Source of the DNA: Allobosea sp.
GTDB taxonomy: Bacteria > Pseudomonadota > Alphaproteobacteria > Rhizobiales > Beijerinckiaceae
NCBI RefSeq assembly: GCF_030695125.1
Contig: NZ_JAUYTP010000016.1
Span: forward strand, 248,001 to 312,000
DNA: 64,000 bases
Direction: 5' to 3'
Position numbers and translations under genes: made by a program. Positions 1 through 8,818 of the stretch are shown here, piece after piece (the first letter of the stretch is position 1; the number at the start of each line of letters is the position of its first letter). The notes under the pieces are model-generated. The model saw only the letters and a list, made by a program, of their open reading frames with translations. It was not told the origin of the DNA and searched no databases.

Positions 1-105
1 AGCGCTTTCGGCGCCCGGACAAGGTGGCGGTTTATGCGGCAGGTGCGAAGGATAGGCAAGCCGGCTTGATGAAAACTTGTCGCATTTGAAACATTGGCTG
101 AAACA

Positions 106-555
106 TCAGCCGGCATCCGTGAACAGCCGCAGGGCCGCCAGTACCAGGCGCTCGTCGCCCGCGCGCCCCATCACGGTGAGGCGCGGCAGGTCGATTCCTC
201 CCAGGCGATCGACGAGATCCTCCGGTTGCGGCATGCGCGTCGGCTCGGCGCCGCTCAGATCGACGATCAGGCGCACGACCGCCGCCGGCTGGTAGGGCTC
301 CGGCGTCAGCCCGAGCCCGCGGCGCTCGATCAGCCCTTCGAGTGGCGCGACGGGCCGCGCCAGCAGGCGCCCGCCGCGTGGCTGCAGCGCCGTGCGGTCG
401 TCGGCGACGAGGCGCGCGAAACCGCCTGCGCTTTGCGCCTGCGCAATCATGGCGAGCGCCAGGACCGACTTCCCAGATCCGGACGCGCCCCGGATCAGCA
501 CCCCGGCCTCGCCGATCGCGACGGTCGTCCCATGGATCGTGCTGTCGCGTGTCAT
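106..555 (-). CDS. hprK: HPr kinase/phosphorylase, short rhizobial form
   Basis: 149-residue protein with a Walker A loop (GASGSGKS, about residues 23-30) followed by the VADD segment (about 53) seen in HprK C-terminal domains. It would phosphorylate HPr on serine in the incomplete nitrogen/carbon PTS of alphaproteobacteria. The N-terminal domain of the Firmicutes enzyme (about 310 aa in total) is absent, which is the normal state in Rhizobiales. The ATG at 555 lies 4 nt after the chvG stop, so it is translated as the third gene of chvI-chvG-hprK. A longer in-frame reading to 807 exists but overlaps chvG and has no family similarity. A 6-bp hairpin (96-111) overlaps the stop codon. Confidence 0.92.
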   Translation of the reverse strand: MTRDSTIHGTTVAIGEAGVLIRGASGSGKSVLALAMIAQAQSAGGFARLVADDRTALQPRGGRLLARPVAPLEGLIERRGLGLTPEPYQPAAVVRLIVDLSGAEPTRMPQPEDLVDRLGGIDLPRLTVMGRAGDERLVLAALRLFTDAG

Positions 556-559
556 CGGC

Positions 560-2353
560 TCAGGCGGTCTGCTGAAGAGCGGGCAGGCTGACGATGAAGC
601 GAGCGCCCAGTCGCGGCTGCTCGCCATCGGGACCGGCCGGTCCCAGCCGGTTCTCGGCCCGGATCGTGCCGCGATGCGCCTCGACGATCTGGCGCGAGAT
701 CGACAGCCCGAGCCCAGAATTCTGGCCGAAGCCGTCATGGGGCCGGTCGGTATAGAAGCGCTCGAACACCCGCTCCAGCGCATGGGACTCGATGCCCGGC
801 CCCTCATCCTCGACCGTGATCAGGACCTGGTCGGCGACGCGCGTCAGCAGGACGCGGACCGGCTTGTCGGGCGGCGAGAAGGAGCGGGCGTTGTCGATCA
901 GGTTGACGAGAACCTGCCCGAGCCGGGAATCATGGCCGAGCACGATGAAGCCGTCGCGCCCGCCGGGCCGGCGCCGCTCGCTGACGAGTTCGATCCGGGG
1001 CTGGCCTTCGCGGCGCGTCTCGTTCTGCACGGACACGACGGCCTCCAGCACCTGGGCCAGGTCGACCGGCCCGGAATCGTTGCGGGCGAGTTCGGCATCG
1101 AGCCGGGAGGCGTCGGAGATGTCGGAAATCAGCCGGTCGAGACGGCGCACGTCATGCTGGATCACCGCCATGAGCCGCCCGCGCGACTCGTCGTTCTTCG
1201 CCCGCGGCAGGGTCTCCACCGCGCTGCGCAGCGAGGTCAGCGGGTTTTTCAGCTCATGGGCGACGTCGGCGGCGAAACTCTCGATCGCCTCGATGCGGCT
1301 GTAGAGCGCCTTGGTCATCTCGCGCAACGAGCCGGACAGATGGCCGATCTCGTCATGCCGGTTGCCGAAATCGGGGATCTGCTCGCGCGATTTCACCCCC
1401 CTGCGCACGCGCTGGGCCGCGTCGGCGAGCTTGCGGATCGGCTCGGCGATGGTGCCGGCGAGCAGCACCGACAGCACGATCATGACGCCTGCCGAGATCG
1501 CGAACACCCGGAAGATCGCATAGCGCTCGGAGACGATCACCGCATCGATGTCGCCGCCCTGCGTCGACAGCAGGAGCGCGCCCTTGACCGCGCGGAAACG
1601 CTGCACCGGCACCGCCACCGAGACGATGGTCTGTCCCCGCGTGTTCACCCGCACGATGCTCGCCGGCGATCCGCTGAGCGCGCGCGCGACTTCCGGATAG
1701 GATCGGCCGTTGGCGTTCTCGAAATCGTCATAGGCCGGGACGTCGGGGCGGCCGAGCCGGTTGCGAAGCAGGTTCCAGGTCCGCTCCAGCAGCGGCGCCT
1801 CGTCGGGCTCGCCGACCCGCGGCAGATCGAGCCGCAGCACGTCGCCGCGCGAATAAAGGCTGCGCGAATCGAGCGTCAGCAGCCCGTCGCGGTCGTAGAT
1901 CCGCGCCCGCGTCTTGGTGGGGGTCACCAACCGGCGCAGCAGCGGCGCGACCTTTTCGGGGTTGATCGAGAAATCGAGAGGGTCTTCGGCGATGCCGGCG
2001 CTCTCGCCCGCCTGGAGCTGCAGCAGTTTGTCGGGGTCGATGGTGATCGCGTCGGTTTCGACGGTGGCCGAGGCCGCGATCGCCCCGGCGATGATCTCGC
2101 CCTGCGTCAGAAGGCTCTGGACGCGGGATTCGATCAGGCTCTCGCGGAACTGGTTGAGGTAGAGAAAGCCGACCAGCAGCGCGACGAGGCCGCCGAGATT
2201 GAGCACGACGATGCGCCGCGTCAGGCTGGACGCCGCCCCCGACGACACGGCCCGCAGGCTGCGCCGCGTGAGCCCCCGCAGGCGCTGCCGCAATGTCGGC
2301 GCCCGCTCTCGCTTGCGGTCCTCCGCCCTGCGCTCGTCGTTGATCGTTGCCAT
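560..2353 (-). CDS. chvG: Sensor histidine kinase ChvG (ExoS/BatS family)
   Basis: 597-residue membrane kinase. A transmembrane segment at about 47-67 is followed by a roughly 210-residue periplasmic sensor domain, a second membrane segment at about 285-305, a HAMP linker, the H box (AHELKNPLTSLRS, phospho-acceptor His near 366) and a C-terminal HATPase domain with N box (NLIDNA) and G boxes (DEGPGI, GLGLSI). In Rhizobiales ChvG senses acid/envelope stress, is held off by periplasmic ExoR and phosphorylates ChvI. The gene sits between chvI and hprK as in Agrobacterium and Sinorhizobium. The 62-nt gap to chvI holds half of a repeat element (2376-2413). Confidence 0.95.
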   Translation of the reverse strand: MATINDERRAEDRKRERAPTLRQRLRGLTRRSLRAVSSGAASSLTRRIVVLNLGGLVALLVGFLYLNQFRESLIESRVQSLLTQGEIIAGAIAASATVETDAITIDPDKLLQLQAGESAGIAEDPLDFSINPEKVAPLLRRLVTPTKTRARIYDRDGLLTLDSRSLYSRGDVLRLDLPRVGEPDEAPLLERTWNLLRNRLGRPDVPAYDDFENANGRSYPEVARALSGSPASIVRVNTRGQTIVSVAVPVQRFRAVKGALLLSTQGGDIDAVIVSERYAIFRVFAISAGVMIVLSVLLAGTIAEPIRKLADAAQRVRRGVKSREQIPDFGNRHDEIGHLSGSLREMTKALYSRIEAIESFAADVAHELKNPLTSLRSAVETLPRAKNDESRGRLMAVIQHDVRRLDRLISDISDASRLDAELARNDSGPVDLAQVLEAVVSVQNETRREGQPRIELVSERRRPGGRDGFIVLGHDSRLGQVLVNLIDNARSFSPPDKPVRVLLTRVADQVLITVEDEGPGIESHALERVFERFYTDRPHDGFGQNSGLGLSISRQIVEAHRGTIRAENRLGPAGPDGEQPRLGARFIVSLPALQQTA

Positions 2354-2375
2354 CGCGCAGGTCGTATCCTGTCCC

Positions 2376-2413
2376 CGTCAGTGCGGCGAGCGCAGCGACG
2401 AAGCCATCCGGGG
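2376..2413. repeat. Decayed half copy of the CGTCATTGCGAGGAGCG-type intergenic repeat
   Basis: This 38-bp stretch matches the left arm of the repeat at 40533-40618 with only scattered changes (shared core GAGCGCAGCGACGAAGC, then ATCC). The inverted right arm is missing. It starts 22 nt upstream of the chvG start codon and ends 2 nt before the chvI stop codon, so it fills most of the spacer between the two genes. Confidence 0.65.
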
Positions 2414-2415
2414 CG

Positions 2416-3117
2416 TCAGCCTTCCTTGAACCGGTAGCCGACGCCGTACAAGGTCTCGATCATGTCGAAATCGACATCGACCTGGTTGAACTTCTTGCGC
2501 AGCCGCTTGATGTGGCTGTCGATGGTGCGGTCGTCGACATAGACCTCGTCGTCATAGGCGGCGTCCATCAGGGCGTTGCGGCTCTTCACCACGCCGGGCC
2601 GCTGCGCCAGCGACTGCAGGATCAGGAACTCGGTCACGGTCAGCGTCACCGGCTCGCCCTTCCAGGTGCAGGTGTGGCGCTCGGGGTCCATGCGCAGCAG
2701 GCCGCGCTCCAGCGCCTTGGCGTCTTCGCTGCGCGGCGCCGCCGCCGGGTCCTTGGCGCCCGCACGGCGCAGGATCGCCTTGACCCGCTCGACCAGGAGT
2801 CGCTGCGAGAAGGGCTTCCGGATGAAATCATCGGCGCCCATCTTGAGCCCGAACAGTTCGTCGATCTCCTCGTCCTTCGAGGTCAGGAAGATCACCGGCA
2901 GGTCGGATTTCTGGCGCAGCCGCCGCAGCAGCTCCATGCCGTCCATGCGGGGCATCTTGATGTCGAAGATGGCGAGGTCCGGCGGGTTCTGCTTGAGCCC
3001 GTCCAGCGCCGAGGCGCCGTCGGTATAGGTCATGATGCGATAGCCCTCGGCTTCGAGCGCAATGGACACCGAGGTCAGGATGTTGCGGTCGTCATCGACC
3101 AGCGCAATGGTTGGCAT
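2416..3117 (-). CDS. chvI: Two-component response regulator ChvI (OmpR/PhoB family)
   Basis: 233 residues: receiver domain at 1-120 with the acidic pair DDD near 8-10, phospho-acceptor Asp about 52 ([10 protein letters not shown]) and the conserved Lys in RKPF, then a winged-helix Trans_reg_C domain (about 140-230) ending YGVGYRF. It is the partner of ChvG and in rhizobia controls exopolysaccharide, motility and acid-response genes. I chose the ATG at 3117 because the receiver fold starts directly there ([10 protein letters not shown]) and it is preceded by GAGCTG; the open frame continues to 3834 but antisense to the next gene. It is divergent from the HugZ-like gene over a 144-nt promoter region. 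Confidence 0.95.
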   Translation of the reverse strand: MPTIALVDDDRNILTSVSIALEAEGYRIMTYTDGASALDGLKQNPPDLAIFDIKMPRMDGMELLRRLRQKSDLPVIFLTSKDEEIDELFGLKMGADDFIRKPFSQRLLVERVKAILRRAGAKDPAAAPRSEDAKALERGLLRMDPERHTCTWKGEPVTLTVTEFLILQSLAQRPGVVKSRNALMDAAYDDEVYVDDRTIDSHIKRLRKKFNQVDVDFDMIETLYGVGYRFKEG

Positions 3118-3261
3118 CAGCTCTTTGTCTCTTGGCCGCGTTGCAATAGCGAATGTCCACTCCCGCGAGAGAGCGGCTAAACCGTGGCCACAATCTAGCG
3201 ACGGCAGGGCGGTTTGCCTATGTCCTAACGACAGTAAAGACCCGAAAGGCCGATAGGTTCC

Positions 3262-4038
3262 ATGACGCAGACACCGATCCAGGCCGAGGAGCGCAAGGAC
3301 CTCATCCGCCCGACCGACGATCAGGCCCGCGCGCTCGGCAGGCAGCTGTTGCGCAGCGCCCGCTCCGGGTCGCTCGCGACGCTCGGCCGCGACGGGCACC
3401 CCTCCGCCAGCCTCGTCAGCCTCGCCACCGACGGCGACGGCACGCCGCTGATCCTGATCTCGGCCTTGTCCTCCCATACCGGCAATCTCGAGGCCGATCC
3501 GCGCTGCTCGCTGCTGCTGGCGCCGGGCGGCAAGGGCGATCCGCTGGCCCATGCCCGCATCACGCTGAAGCTGCACGCCCGCAAGATCGAGCGCGCGAGC
3601 GAGGCCGGCGCCCGAATCCGCCGCCGCTTCCTGGCGCGCCAGCCGAAGGCGGCGCTCTATGCCGATTTTGGCGATTTCTCGTTTTTCGCGCTCGCTCTCG
3701 ACAGCGCCAGCCTGAATGGCGGCTTCGGACGCGCCTATGAACTCGGCGCGGGCGACCTCCTCAGCGACGCGCACGCAGCCGAGGCCATCGCCGCGATGGA
3801 GGAGGAGGCGATCGCGCATATGAACGCCGACCATGCCGACGCGATCCGCGCCTATGCGACCGGGTTGCTCGGTGCCGCTGATGGCGACTGGCGCCTCACC
3901 GGGCTCGACCCCGAGGGCGCCGATCTGGTGCGCGGCGACACGGTGTTGCGGCTGGCCTTTCCAGCCGCGGTGAGCGACGCCGGCGCGATGCGAAAGATCC
4001 TGGTCGATCTGGCGATCAAGGCGCGGCAGCCGGCCTAG
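3262..4038 (+). CDS. HugZ-like FMN-binding protein, pyridoxamine 5'-phosphate oxidase fold plus DUF2470
   Basis: 258 residues. The N-terminal half (about 20-150) resembles the split-barrel flavin-binding pyridoxamine-phosphate-oxidase family ([18 protein letters not shown] followed by a hydrophobic strand). The C-terminal part carries the DUF2470 signature [14 protein letters not shown] (about 188-201), which in HugZ/HutZ-type proteins contributes the haem-binding region. Members are linked to haem degradation or flavin redox chemistry; the exact substrate cannot be told here. The gene is divergent from chvI and precedes pckA by about 200 nt. It has its own start ATG with a GATAGGTTCC leader, so it is probably transcribed alone. 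Confidence 0.8.
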   Translation: MTQTPIQAEERKDLIRPTDDQARALGRQLLRSARSGSLATLGRDGHPSASLVSLATDGDGTPLILISALSSHTGNLEADPRCSLLLAPGGKGDPLAHARITLKLHARKIERASEAGARIRRRFLARQPKAALYADFGDFSFFALALDSASLNGGFGRAYELGAGDLLSDAHAAEAIAAMEEEAIAHMNADHADAIRAYATGLLGAADGDWRLTGLDPEGADLVRGDTVLRLAFPAAVSDAGAMRKILVDLAIKARQPA

Positions 4039-4060
4039 CCCCCTGATTTACCACGTTGAT

Positions 4061-4073
4061 TCGATTTAATCGA
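4061..4073. promoter_or_regulatory. AT-rich palindrome upstream of pckA
   Basis: TCGATT-T-AATCGA, a perfect inverted repeat of 6-bp arms around one base, lies in the only AT-rich stretch of the 203-nt gap before pckA. It may be part of the promoter or an operator; no regulator can be assigned from sequence alone. Confidence 0.35.
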
Positions 4074-4241
4074 TTTAGGTGAGAATGTTCGGGTAGGGGC
4101 CTTGGCCGTCACTTGAGCCGGCGTCATCATACCCTTAAGGGACGGTTATCGAACGCGTTCAGGTTCGTCCGCGCCAGCCCCGGCTCGCGCAGTCTTGCAG
4201 ATCAGGCGGCCGTCTTCAGGGCTGCGCCTCGGGAGGTTCCT

Positions 4242-5852
4242 GTGAAAACCATCGGTCCGTTCAACACCGCCCAGGGGGCGGAAACCTTCGGCTTTCGCCA
4301 TCTGAAGACCGTGTTCTGGAACCTCGAGGCGGCGCGGCTCTACGAGGAGTCGCTGGCGCGCGGCGAATCCGCCCTGTCGCGGGACGGCGCGCTCGTCGCC
4401 GACACCGGCGCCCATACCGGCCGCTCGCCCAAGGACAAGTTCACGGTCCGCGACGCCCTGACCGACAAGACCGTCTGGTGGGACAACAACAATGCGATGA
4501 GCTCTGAGCAGTTCGAAACGCTGCTCGCCGATTTCGTCGCCCATGCCGAAGGCAAGGACCTCTTCGCCCAGGACCTCTATGGCGGGGCCGATCCCGCCCA
4601 CCGCGTCAAGGCGCGGGTCTATACGGAGATGGCCTGGCACTCGCTGTTCATTCGCAACCTGCTGATCCGCCCGGCCCGGGAAGAGATCGCGGCCTATGTC
4701 CCCGAGATGACGATCGTCGATCTGCCGAGCTTCAAGGCCGACCCGGCCCGCCATGGCTGCCGCAGCGAGACGGTCATCGCGATCGACTTCACCCGCAAGA
4801 TCGTCCTGATCGGCGGCTCGGCCTATGCCGGCGAGATGAAGAAGTCCGTCTTCACCTATCTCAACTTCGTCCTGCCGACCAAGGGCGTGGTGCCGATGCA
4901 CTGCTCGGCCAATGTCGGCGCGAAGGACGATTCCGCCATCTTCTTCGGCCTTTCCGGCACCGGCAAGACCACGCTCTCGGCCGATCCCGACCGCACGCTG
5001 ATCGGCGACGACGAGCATGGCTGGTCGAAGGACGGCATCTTCAATTTCGAGGGCGGCTGCTACGCCAAGACGATCAAGCTCTCGGCCGAGGCCGAGCCGC
5101 AGATTCACGCCGCCTCGCTGCGCTTCGGCACGGTGCTCGAGAACATCGTCATGGACGAGATCACCCGCGAGGTCGATTTCGACGACGGCAGCAAGACCGA
5201 GAACACCCGCTCGGCCTATCCGCTCGACTTCATTCCCAACGCCTCGCGCACGGGCCGCGCCGGCGTGCCGAAGAACATCGTCATGCTCACGGCGGACGCT
5301 TTCGGCGTCATGCCGCCGATTGCCAAGCTGACACCCGCCGAGGCGATGTACCACTTCCTCTCCGGCTACACCGCCAAGGTCGCCGGCACCGAGCGCGGCC
5401 TCGTCGGCGTCGAGCCGGAGTTCTCGACCTGCTTCGGCTCGCCCTTCCTGCCGCGGCACCCCTCGGAATACGCCAACCTCCTGCGCGACTTCATCGCCAA
5501 GCACCACGTCGATTGCTGGCTGGTCAACACCGGCTGGACCGGCGGGCAGTATGGCACCGGCCGGCGCATGCCGATCCGCGTCACGAGGCGCCTGCTGACG
5601 GCGGCGCTCGACGGTTCGCTCAACCGCGCCGATTTCCGCCGGGATCCTTATTTCGGTTTCGCCGTTCCCACGTCCGTTCCCGGCGTCGAGCCGCACATCC
5701 TTTATCCGGTCAAGACCTGGCAGGACAAAGCCGCCTTCGCCGAGACGGCCAAGAACCTGATCGGCATGTTCGCCAAGAACTTCGAGAAGTTCGAGGCTCA
5801 TGTCGACGACGCGGTGAAGGCGGCGGCGCCCGTCAATTCGCTGGCGGCGTGA
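4242..5852 (+). CDS. pckA: Phosphoenolpyruvate carboxykinase (ATP)
   Basis: 536 residues, the standard length of rhizobial PckA. It converts oxaloacetate plus ATP to PEP and CO2, the first step of gluconeogenesis from organic acids. Visible landmarks are the kinase-1a loop [14 protein letters not shown] (about 236-249), the RSPKDKF substrate loop near 60, the metal/phosphate region and the C-terminal [17 protein letters not shown] segment. The GTG at 4242 is preferred over the upstream ATG at 4113: GGGAGG sits 5 nt before it and the protein then begins like other family members, whereas the 43 extra residues look non-coding. Its position beside chvI/chvG/hprK is conserved in Rhizobiales and fits carbon-status control. 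Confidence 0.96.
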   Translation: MKTIGPFNTAQGAETFGFRHLKTVFWNLEAARLYEESLARGESALSRDGALVADTGAHTGRSPKDKFTVRDALTDKTVWWDNNNAMSSEQFETLLADFVAHAEGKDLFAQDLYGGADPAHRVKARVYTEMAWHSLFIRNLLIRPAREEIAAYVPEMTIVDLPSFKADPARHGCRSETVIAIDFTRKIVLIGGSAYAGEMKKSVFTYLNFVLPTKGVVPMHCSANVGAKDDSAIFFGLSGTGKTTLSADPDRTLIGDDEHGWSKDGIFNFEGGCYAKTIKLSAEAEPQIHAASLRFGTVLENIVMDEITREVDFDDGSKTENTRSAYPLDFIPNASRTGRAGVPKNIVMLTADAFGVMPPIAKLTPAEAMYHFLSGYTAKVAGTERGLVGVEPEFSTCFGSPFLPRHPSEYANLLRDFIAKHHVDCWLVNTGWTGGQYGTGRRMPIRVTRRLLTAALDGSLNRADFRRDPYFGFAVPTSVPGVEPHILYPVKTWQDKAAFAETAKNLIGMFAKNFEKFEAHVDDAVKAAAPVNSLAA

Positions 5853-5876
5853 GGGCCTCACGGCATCCGGCAATGG

Positions 5877-5915
5877 CGCGGGGAACCCCTCTCCTGTAAG
5901 GAAGGTGTCCCCGCG
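5877..5915 (+). terminator. Hairpin downstream of pckA
   Basis: CGCGGGGA (5877-5884) pairs with TCCCCGCG (5908-5915), with a further small CCTnnnAAGG pairing inside the loop. It lies 25 nt after the pckA stop and before the next gene. There is no clear T tract, so it may be a weak terminator or a 3'-end stabiliser. Confidence 0.5.
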
Positions 5916-5947
5916 AGCCGCATCTCAAACGTCGGGGCGGTGACGCT

Positions 5948-6955
5948 GTGCCCATCCTGATCATCCTCTTCCGCCTCCTCGCCACGCTCGCCATCCTCGG
6001 CGCTGCTACCTGGGCCGCGGGCCTGCTGATCTTCCGCCTGCCCGGCTCGACCGGCACGGTCGCCGCGATCGGCTTCGGCATCGCGGGGCTCGCCGGCGCC
6101 ATTGGCCTGTGGAGCGGCGCGGCGCGCCTGCCGCTTTCGTTTGCGGTCCTTTTCCTCGGCCTGCTCGGCTGGTGGAACGGGCTGGCTCCGTCGCACGACC
6201 GTGCCTGGATCCCCGAACTCGCGCGCCTGCCCGCGATCGCCCGGGAGGGCGACACGCTCACCGTCTCGAACCTGCGCAATTTCAACTGGCGCACCGAAAC
6301 GGACTATGACGAGCGCTGGGAAACCCGCCGCTACGATCTGAGCAAGGTCGAGGGCATCGACCTGTTTCTCTCCTACTGGTCGGGCGAGGCGATCGCGCAT
6401 CTGCTCGTCAGCTTCCCCTTCGCCGACCAGCCGCCGCTGACCTTCTCGATCGAGGTCCGCCGCGAGAAGGGCGAGGAGTGGTCGGCGCTCGCCGGCTTCT
6501 TCCGCAGCTACGAGATGGCCTATGTCGCGGCGCCCGAGCGCGATCTCGTCGGCCTGCGCAGCCATGCCCGCAAGGAGGATGTCCGGCTCTTCCGCATCGC
6601 CGCGACGCCCGCGCAGGCGCGCGACGTCCTGCTGGCCTATGTCGCCGACGTCAACGAGTTGGCGGGCAGGCCGCGCTGGTACAACACGCTGACGACCAAC
6701 TGCACCACGGTGGTCTACACGCTGGTCGGTTCCGTCGCCCCGGCCTGGAAGTTCTCGCTGCCGCTCGATCCGCGCGTGCTGCTCTCGGGCTTCCTGCCCG
6801 GCTATCTCCAGCGCATCGGTGCGGTCCGCAGCGACATCCCGCTCGACGAACTGGTCCGCCAGGCCCGCATCGGCGAGCGGGCGCGGGCGATCTCGCTCGA
6901 CGATCCCGACTTCTCGAAGAAGATCCGCGAGGGCGTGCCGACGGCGAGGCCTTGA
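5948..6955 (+). CDS. DUF4105 (Lnb N-terminal-like) membrane-anchored protein
   Basis: 335 residues. Three hydrophobic segments fill the first 80 residues (about 3-27, 37-55, 60-75), followed by a soluble, probably periplasmic domain with the DUF4105 features WYNTLTTNCTT (about 240-250) and the preceding FSIEVRREKGE region. The Asn-Cys-Thr-Thr patch resembles papain-like NlpC-type active sites and the family is thought to hold a cysteine hydrolase-like fold, but no activity is established. The GTG start follows a weak ribosome site. It stands between pckA and a repeat element and is probably monocistronic. Function unknown. Confidence 0.75.
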   Translation: MPILIILFRLLATLAILGAATWAAGLLIFRLPGSTGTVAAIGFGIAGLAGAIGLWSGAARLPLSFAVLFLGLLGWWNGLAPSHDRAWIPELARLPAIAREGDTLTVSNLRNFNWRTETDYDERWETRRYDLSKVEGIDLFLSYWSGEAIAHLLVSFPFADQPPLTFSIEVRREKGEEWSALAGFFRSYEMAYVAAPERDLVGLRSHARKEDVRLFRIAATPAQARDVLLAYVADVNELAGRPRWYNTLTTNCTTVVYTLVGSVAPAWKFSLPLDPRVLLSGFLPGYLQRIGAVRSDIPLDELVRQARIGERARAISLDDPDFSKKIREGVPTARP

Positions 6956-6982
6956 TCCGAATAGGTTGGCAGGGAAACGCCA

Positions 6983-7089
6983 CGTCATCCTGGACAAGCG
7001 GCGAAGCCGCGCAGGCCGGGATCCATCATCGGGCGAAGGTCCCGCCCTATGATGGATCCCGGGACGACCTGCGGTCGCCCAGGATGACG
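6983..7089. repeat. Intergenic palindromic repeat, family A copy 1
   Basis: The element is bounded by CGTCATCCTGG and its complement CCAGGATGACG and contains a second nested pair CCGGGATCCATCAT / ATGATGGATCCCGG, so the whole can fold into a long cruciform or stem. Copies with the same outer and inner arms lie at 8686-8791 and 10512-10616. It fills most of the convergent gap between the DUF4105 gene and the ABC ATPase gene. Confidence 0.9.
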
Positions 7090-7133
7090 ATCGGGTTCCT
7101 TGCGCTAAGGACTTAGGGCGGAAGCTCTCCGCT

Positions 7134-7904
7134 TCAGATCGCCGCGCCGTCGCTGACCGTATCCGCGCCGAGCCCGAGACGGATCGCCCTGACGATGTCG
7201 GCTTCCGCCGCCCCGCCGCGCCGGCGCGGGTGCGGCTCGGTGATCTTATGCTCGGCGATGATCTGCCCGGGTGCGCCCGAGAGGATCACCACCCGATCGG
7301 CGAGGTAGGCGGCCTCGTCGATGTCGTGGGTCACGAACAGCACCGTCTTGCCCGTGCGCTGCCAGACGCGGATCAGCTCGTCCTGCAGGGTTTCCCGCGT
7401 CAGCGCGTCGAGCGCCGAGAAGGGCTCGTCCATCAGCAGGATCTCGGGCTCGACGGCGAGCGCACGCGCCAGCGAGACGCGCTGGCGCTGGCCGCCCGAC
7501 AACTGATGCGGCCAGCGCTGCGCCAGCGCCCCCAGACCGACGAGATCGAGCGTCTCCTGCGCCTTGGCGAGGCGCTCGGCGCGCGGCGTCTGCCCCTCCA
7601 GTCCGAAGGCGACGTTGGAGGCGACCTTGCGCCACGGCAGAAGCCGCGAATCCTGGAAGACGAGCGCGACGGGGCGTCGCGTCGTGTCGCTGGCATGGAT
7701 CGCGACCTCGCCCGCGCTCGGCTTCGCGAGGCCTGCGATGACCCGCAGCAGCGTCGATTTGCCGACGCCGGACGGCCCGACGATGGCCAGGAACTCGCCG
7801 CGCGCGACCGAGAGGTCGAGCCTGCGCAGAACCTCGGTGGCCTCGCCGTCACGGGTGAAGGTCAGCGAGAGGCCCCGGATCTCGATGACGGGCTTGTCGA
7901 TCAC
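7134..7904 (-). CDS. ABC transporter ATP-binding protein, nitrate/sulfonate/taurine type
   Basis: 256 residues with Walker A (GPSGVGKST, about 43-51), Q loop (FQDSRLLPW), signature LSGGQRQR (about 135), Walker B (ILLMDEPF) and switch His (VTHDIDEA). The FQDxRLLPW and DEPFSALDALTR wording is typical of SsuB/TauB/NrtD-like ATPases. The GTG start at 7904 overlaps the permease stop as GTGA; an ATG 27 nt further upstream is possible but has no ribosome site. It is the last gene of a three-gene importer transcribed on the minus strand. Substrate is not determinable; sulfonate, taurine, nitrate or pyrimidine precursors are all imported by relatives. Confidence 0.88.
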   Translation of the reverse strand: MIDKPVIEIRGLSLTFTRDGEATEVLRRLDLSVARGEFLAIVGPSGVGKSTLLRVIAGLAKPSAGEVAIHASDTTRRPVALVFQDSRLLPWRKVASNVAFGLEGQTPRAERLAKAQETLDLVGLGALAQRWPHQLSGGQRQRVSLARALAVEPEILLMDEPFSALDALTRETLQDELIRVWQRTGKTVLFVTHDIDEAAYLADRVVILSGAPGQIIAEHKITEPHPRRRGGAAEADIVRAIRLGLGADTVSDGAAI

Positions 7905-8653
7905 GCTTTCCAACGCAGCACCCATTTCTGGAAGGCGACGAACAGGGTGTCGAGGAACCCGTAGAGCCCGGCCATGGTCAGCATGTAGACGACGACGATG
8001 TCGGTCGCGAGCAGGCTGGAGGCCTGCATCATGCGCTGACCGACGCCCGCCACGCCGAAGATCTCGGCGGCCACCACCGCCATCCAGGCCTGCCCCAGCG
8101 CCGTCCTGACGCCGACGAGGATGCCGGGCATCGCCGCCGGCAGCAGGATCTTGCTCAGCCGCTGCCAGGAGGAGGTGAAGCCGAAGGCGTCCGCCACCTC
8201 GATCAGGTCGCGGTCGACGCCGCGGATCGCGCCCTGGGCCGCGAAGAACACGATCCAGAACACGCCGATGGCGATGATGAAGACGGCCGCCGAGGGATTC
8301 ACCCCGAACCAGATGATCGCGAACGGGACCCAGGCGAGTCCGGGAATCGGCCGCAGCACCCGCACCACCCAGGCGGTGGCTTCTTCCGCCATCCGCGACA
8401 TGCCGACGAGCACGCCCAGCCCGACGCCCAGGAGCGACCCGACAATCAGCCCGGTGAAATAGTGCCCCAGCGAGCCCAGGATCGCCGACAGCCAGGCGCC
8501 CGATCGGATCTCCGACAGAAACGCACGCGGCAGCGCGCTCGGCCCCGGCAGGAAGGCCGGGTTGACCAGCTCGAAGAACGGAATCGCCTCCCACAGCAGC
8601 AGGAAGGCGACGAGGCCCAGGAAGGCGAGGGCGGGCGCCCGGAGGGTTTGCAA
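7901..8653 (-). CDS. ABC transporter permease, SsuC/TauC family
   Basis: About 250 residues with six predicted membrane helices and the EAA loop (EVADAFGFTSSWQRLSKILLPAAMP) that contacts the ATPase. The start is taken as TTG at 8653, with AGAGGT 6 nt upstream (8660-8665). The open frame can be extended to 8725, but the extra 24 residues are translated from the adjacent palindromic repeat and do not look like a membrane-protein N-terminus. The stop overlaps the ATPase start by 4 nt, so the two are translationally coupled. It forms the channel of the importer with the binding protein encoded at 8819-9844. Confidence 0.87.
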   Translation of the reverse strand: MQTLRAPALAFLGLVAFLLLWEAIPFFELVNPAFLPGPSALPRAFLSEIRSGAWLSAILGSLGHYFTGLIVGSLLGVGLGVLVGMSRMAEEATAWVVRVLRPIPGLAWVPFAIIWFGVNPSAAVFIIAIGVFWIVFFAAQGAIRGVDRDLIEVADAFGFTSSWQRLSKILLPAAMPGILVGVRTALGQAWMAVVAAEIFGVAGVGQRMMQASSLLATDIVVVYMLTMAGLYGFLDTLFVAFQKWVLRWKA

Positions 8654-8685
8654 GGGTAGACCTCTATGACGGTCACATCGGGCTC

Positions 8686-8791
8686 CGTCATCCTGGGCGA
8701 CCGCAGGTCGTCCGGGATCCATCATCGAGTGCGACGTAGCCCTAAGATGGATCCCGGGCCTGCGCCGCTTCGCGGCTTGCCCAGGATGACG
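8686..8791. repeat. Intergenic palindromic repeat, family A copy 2
   Basis: Outer arms CGTCATCCTGG / CCAGGATGACG and inner arms CCGGGATCCATC / GATGGATCCCGG, with a variable centre. It separates the binding-protein gene from the permease gene of one transporter operon, so it may lower expression of the downstream membrane components. Confidence 0.9.
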
Positions 8792-8818
8792 ACATGTTTC
8801 TGCAGAAGACCGGTGAGA

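Noticed and set aside
1..105. Gene upstream of the hprK 3' end
   Set aside because: Too short. It holds only two small palindromes (CAAGCCGGCTTG near 58-69 and a 6-bp stem at 96-111). The PTS genes usually found next to hprK would lie outside the window.
392..2437. 681-codon open frame antisense to chvG
   Set aside because: Long shadow frames are expected at this GC content. The predicted product has no domain and is rich in Arg/His/Asp/Gln, while the opposite strand encodes an intact histidine kinase.
4113..4241. N-terminal extension of PckA
   Set aside because: The GTG at 4242 has a strong ribosome site and yields the usual 536-residue protein; the extra 43 residues do not fit the family.
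8654..8725. N-terminal extension of the SsuC-like permease
   Set aside because: It is translated from the palindromic repeat (residues MMDPGRPAVAQDDG); the TTG at 8653 has a proper ribosome site.
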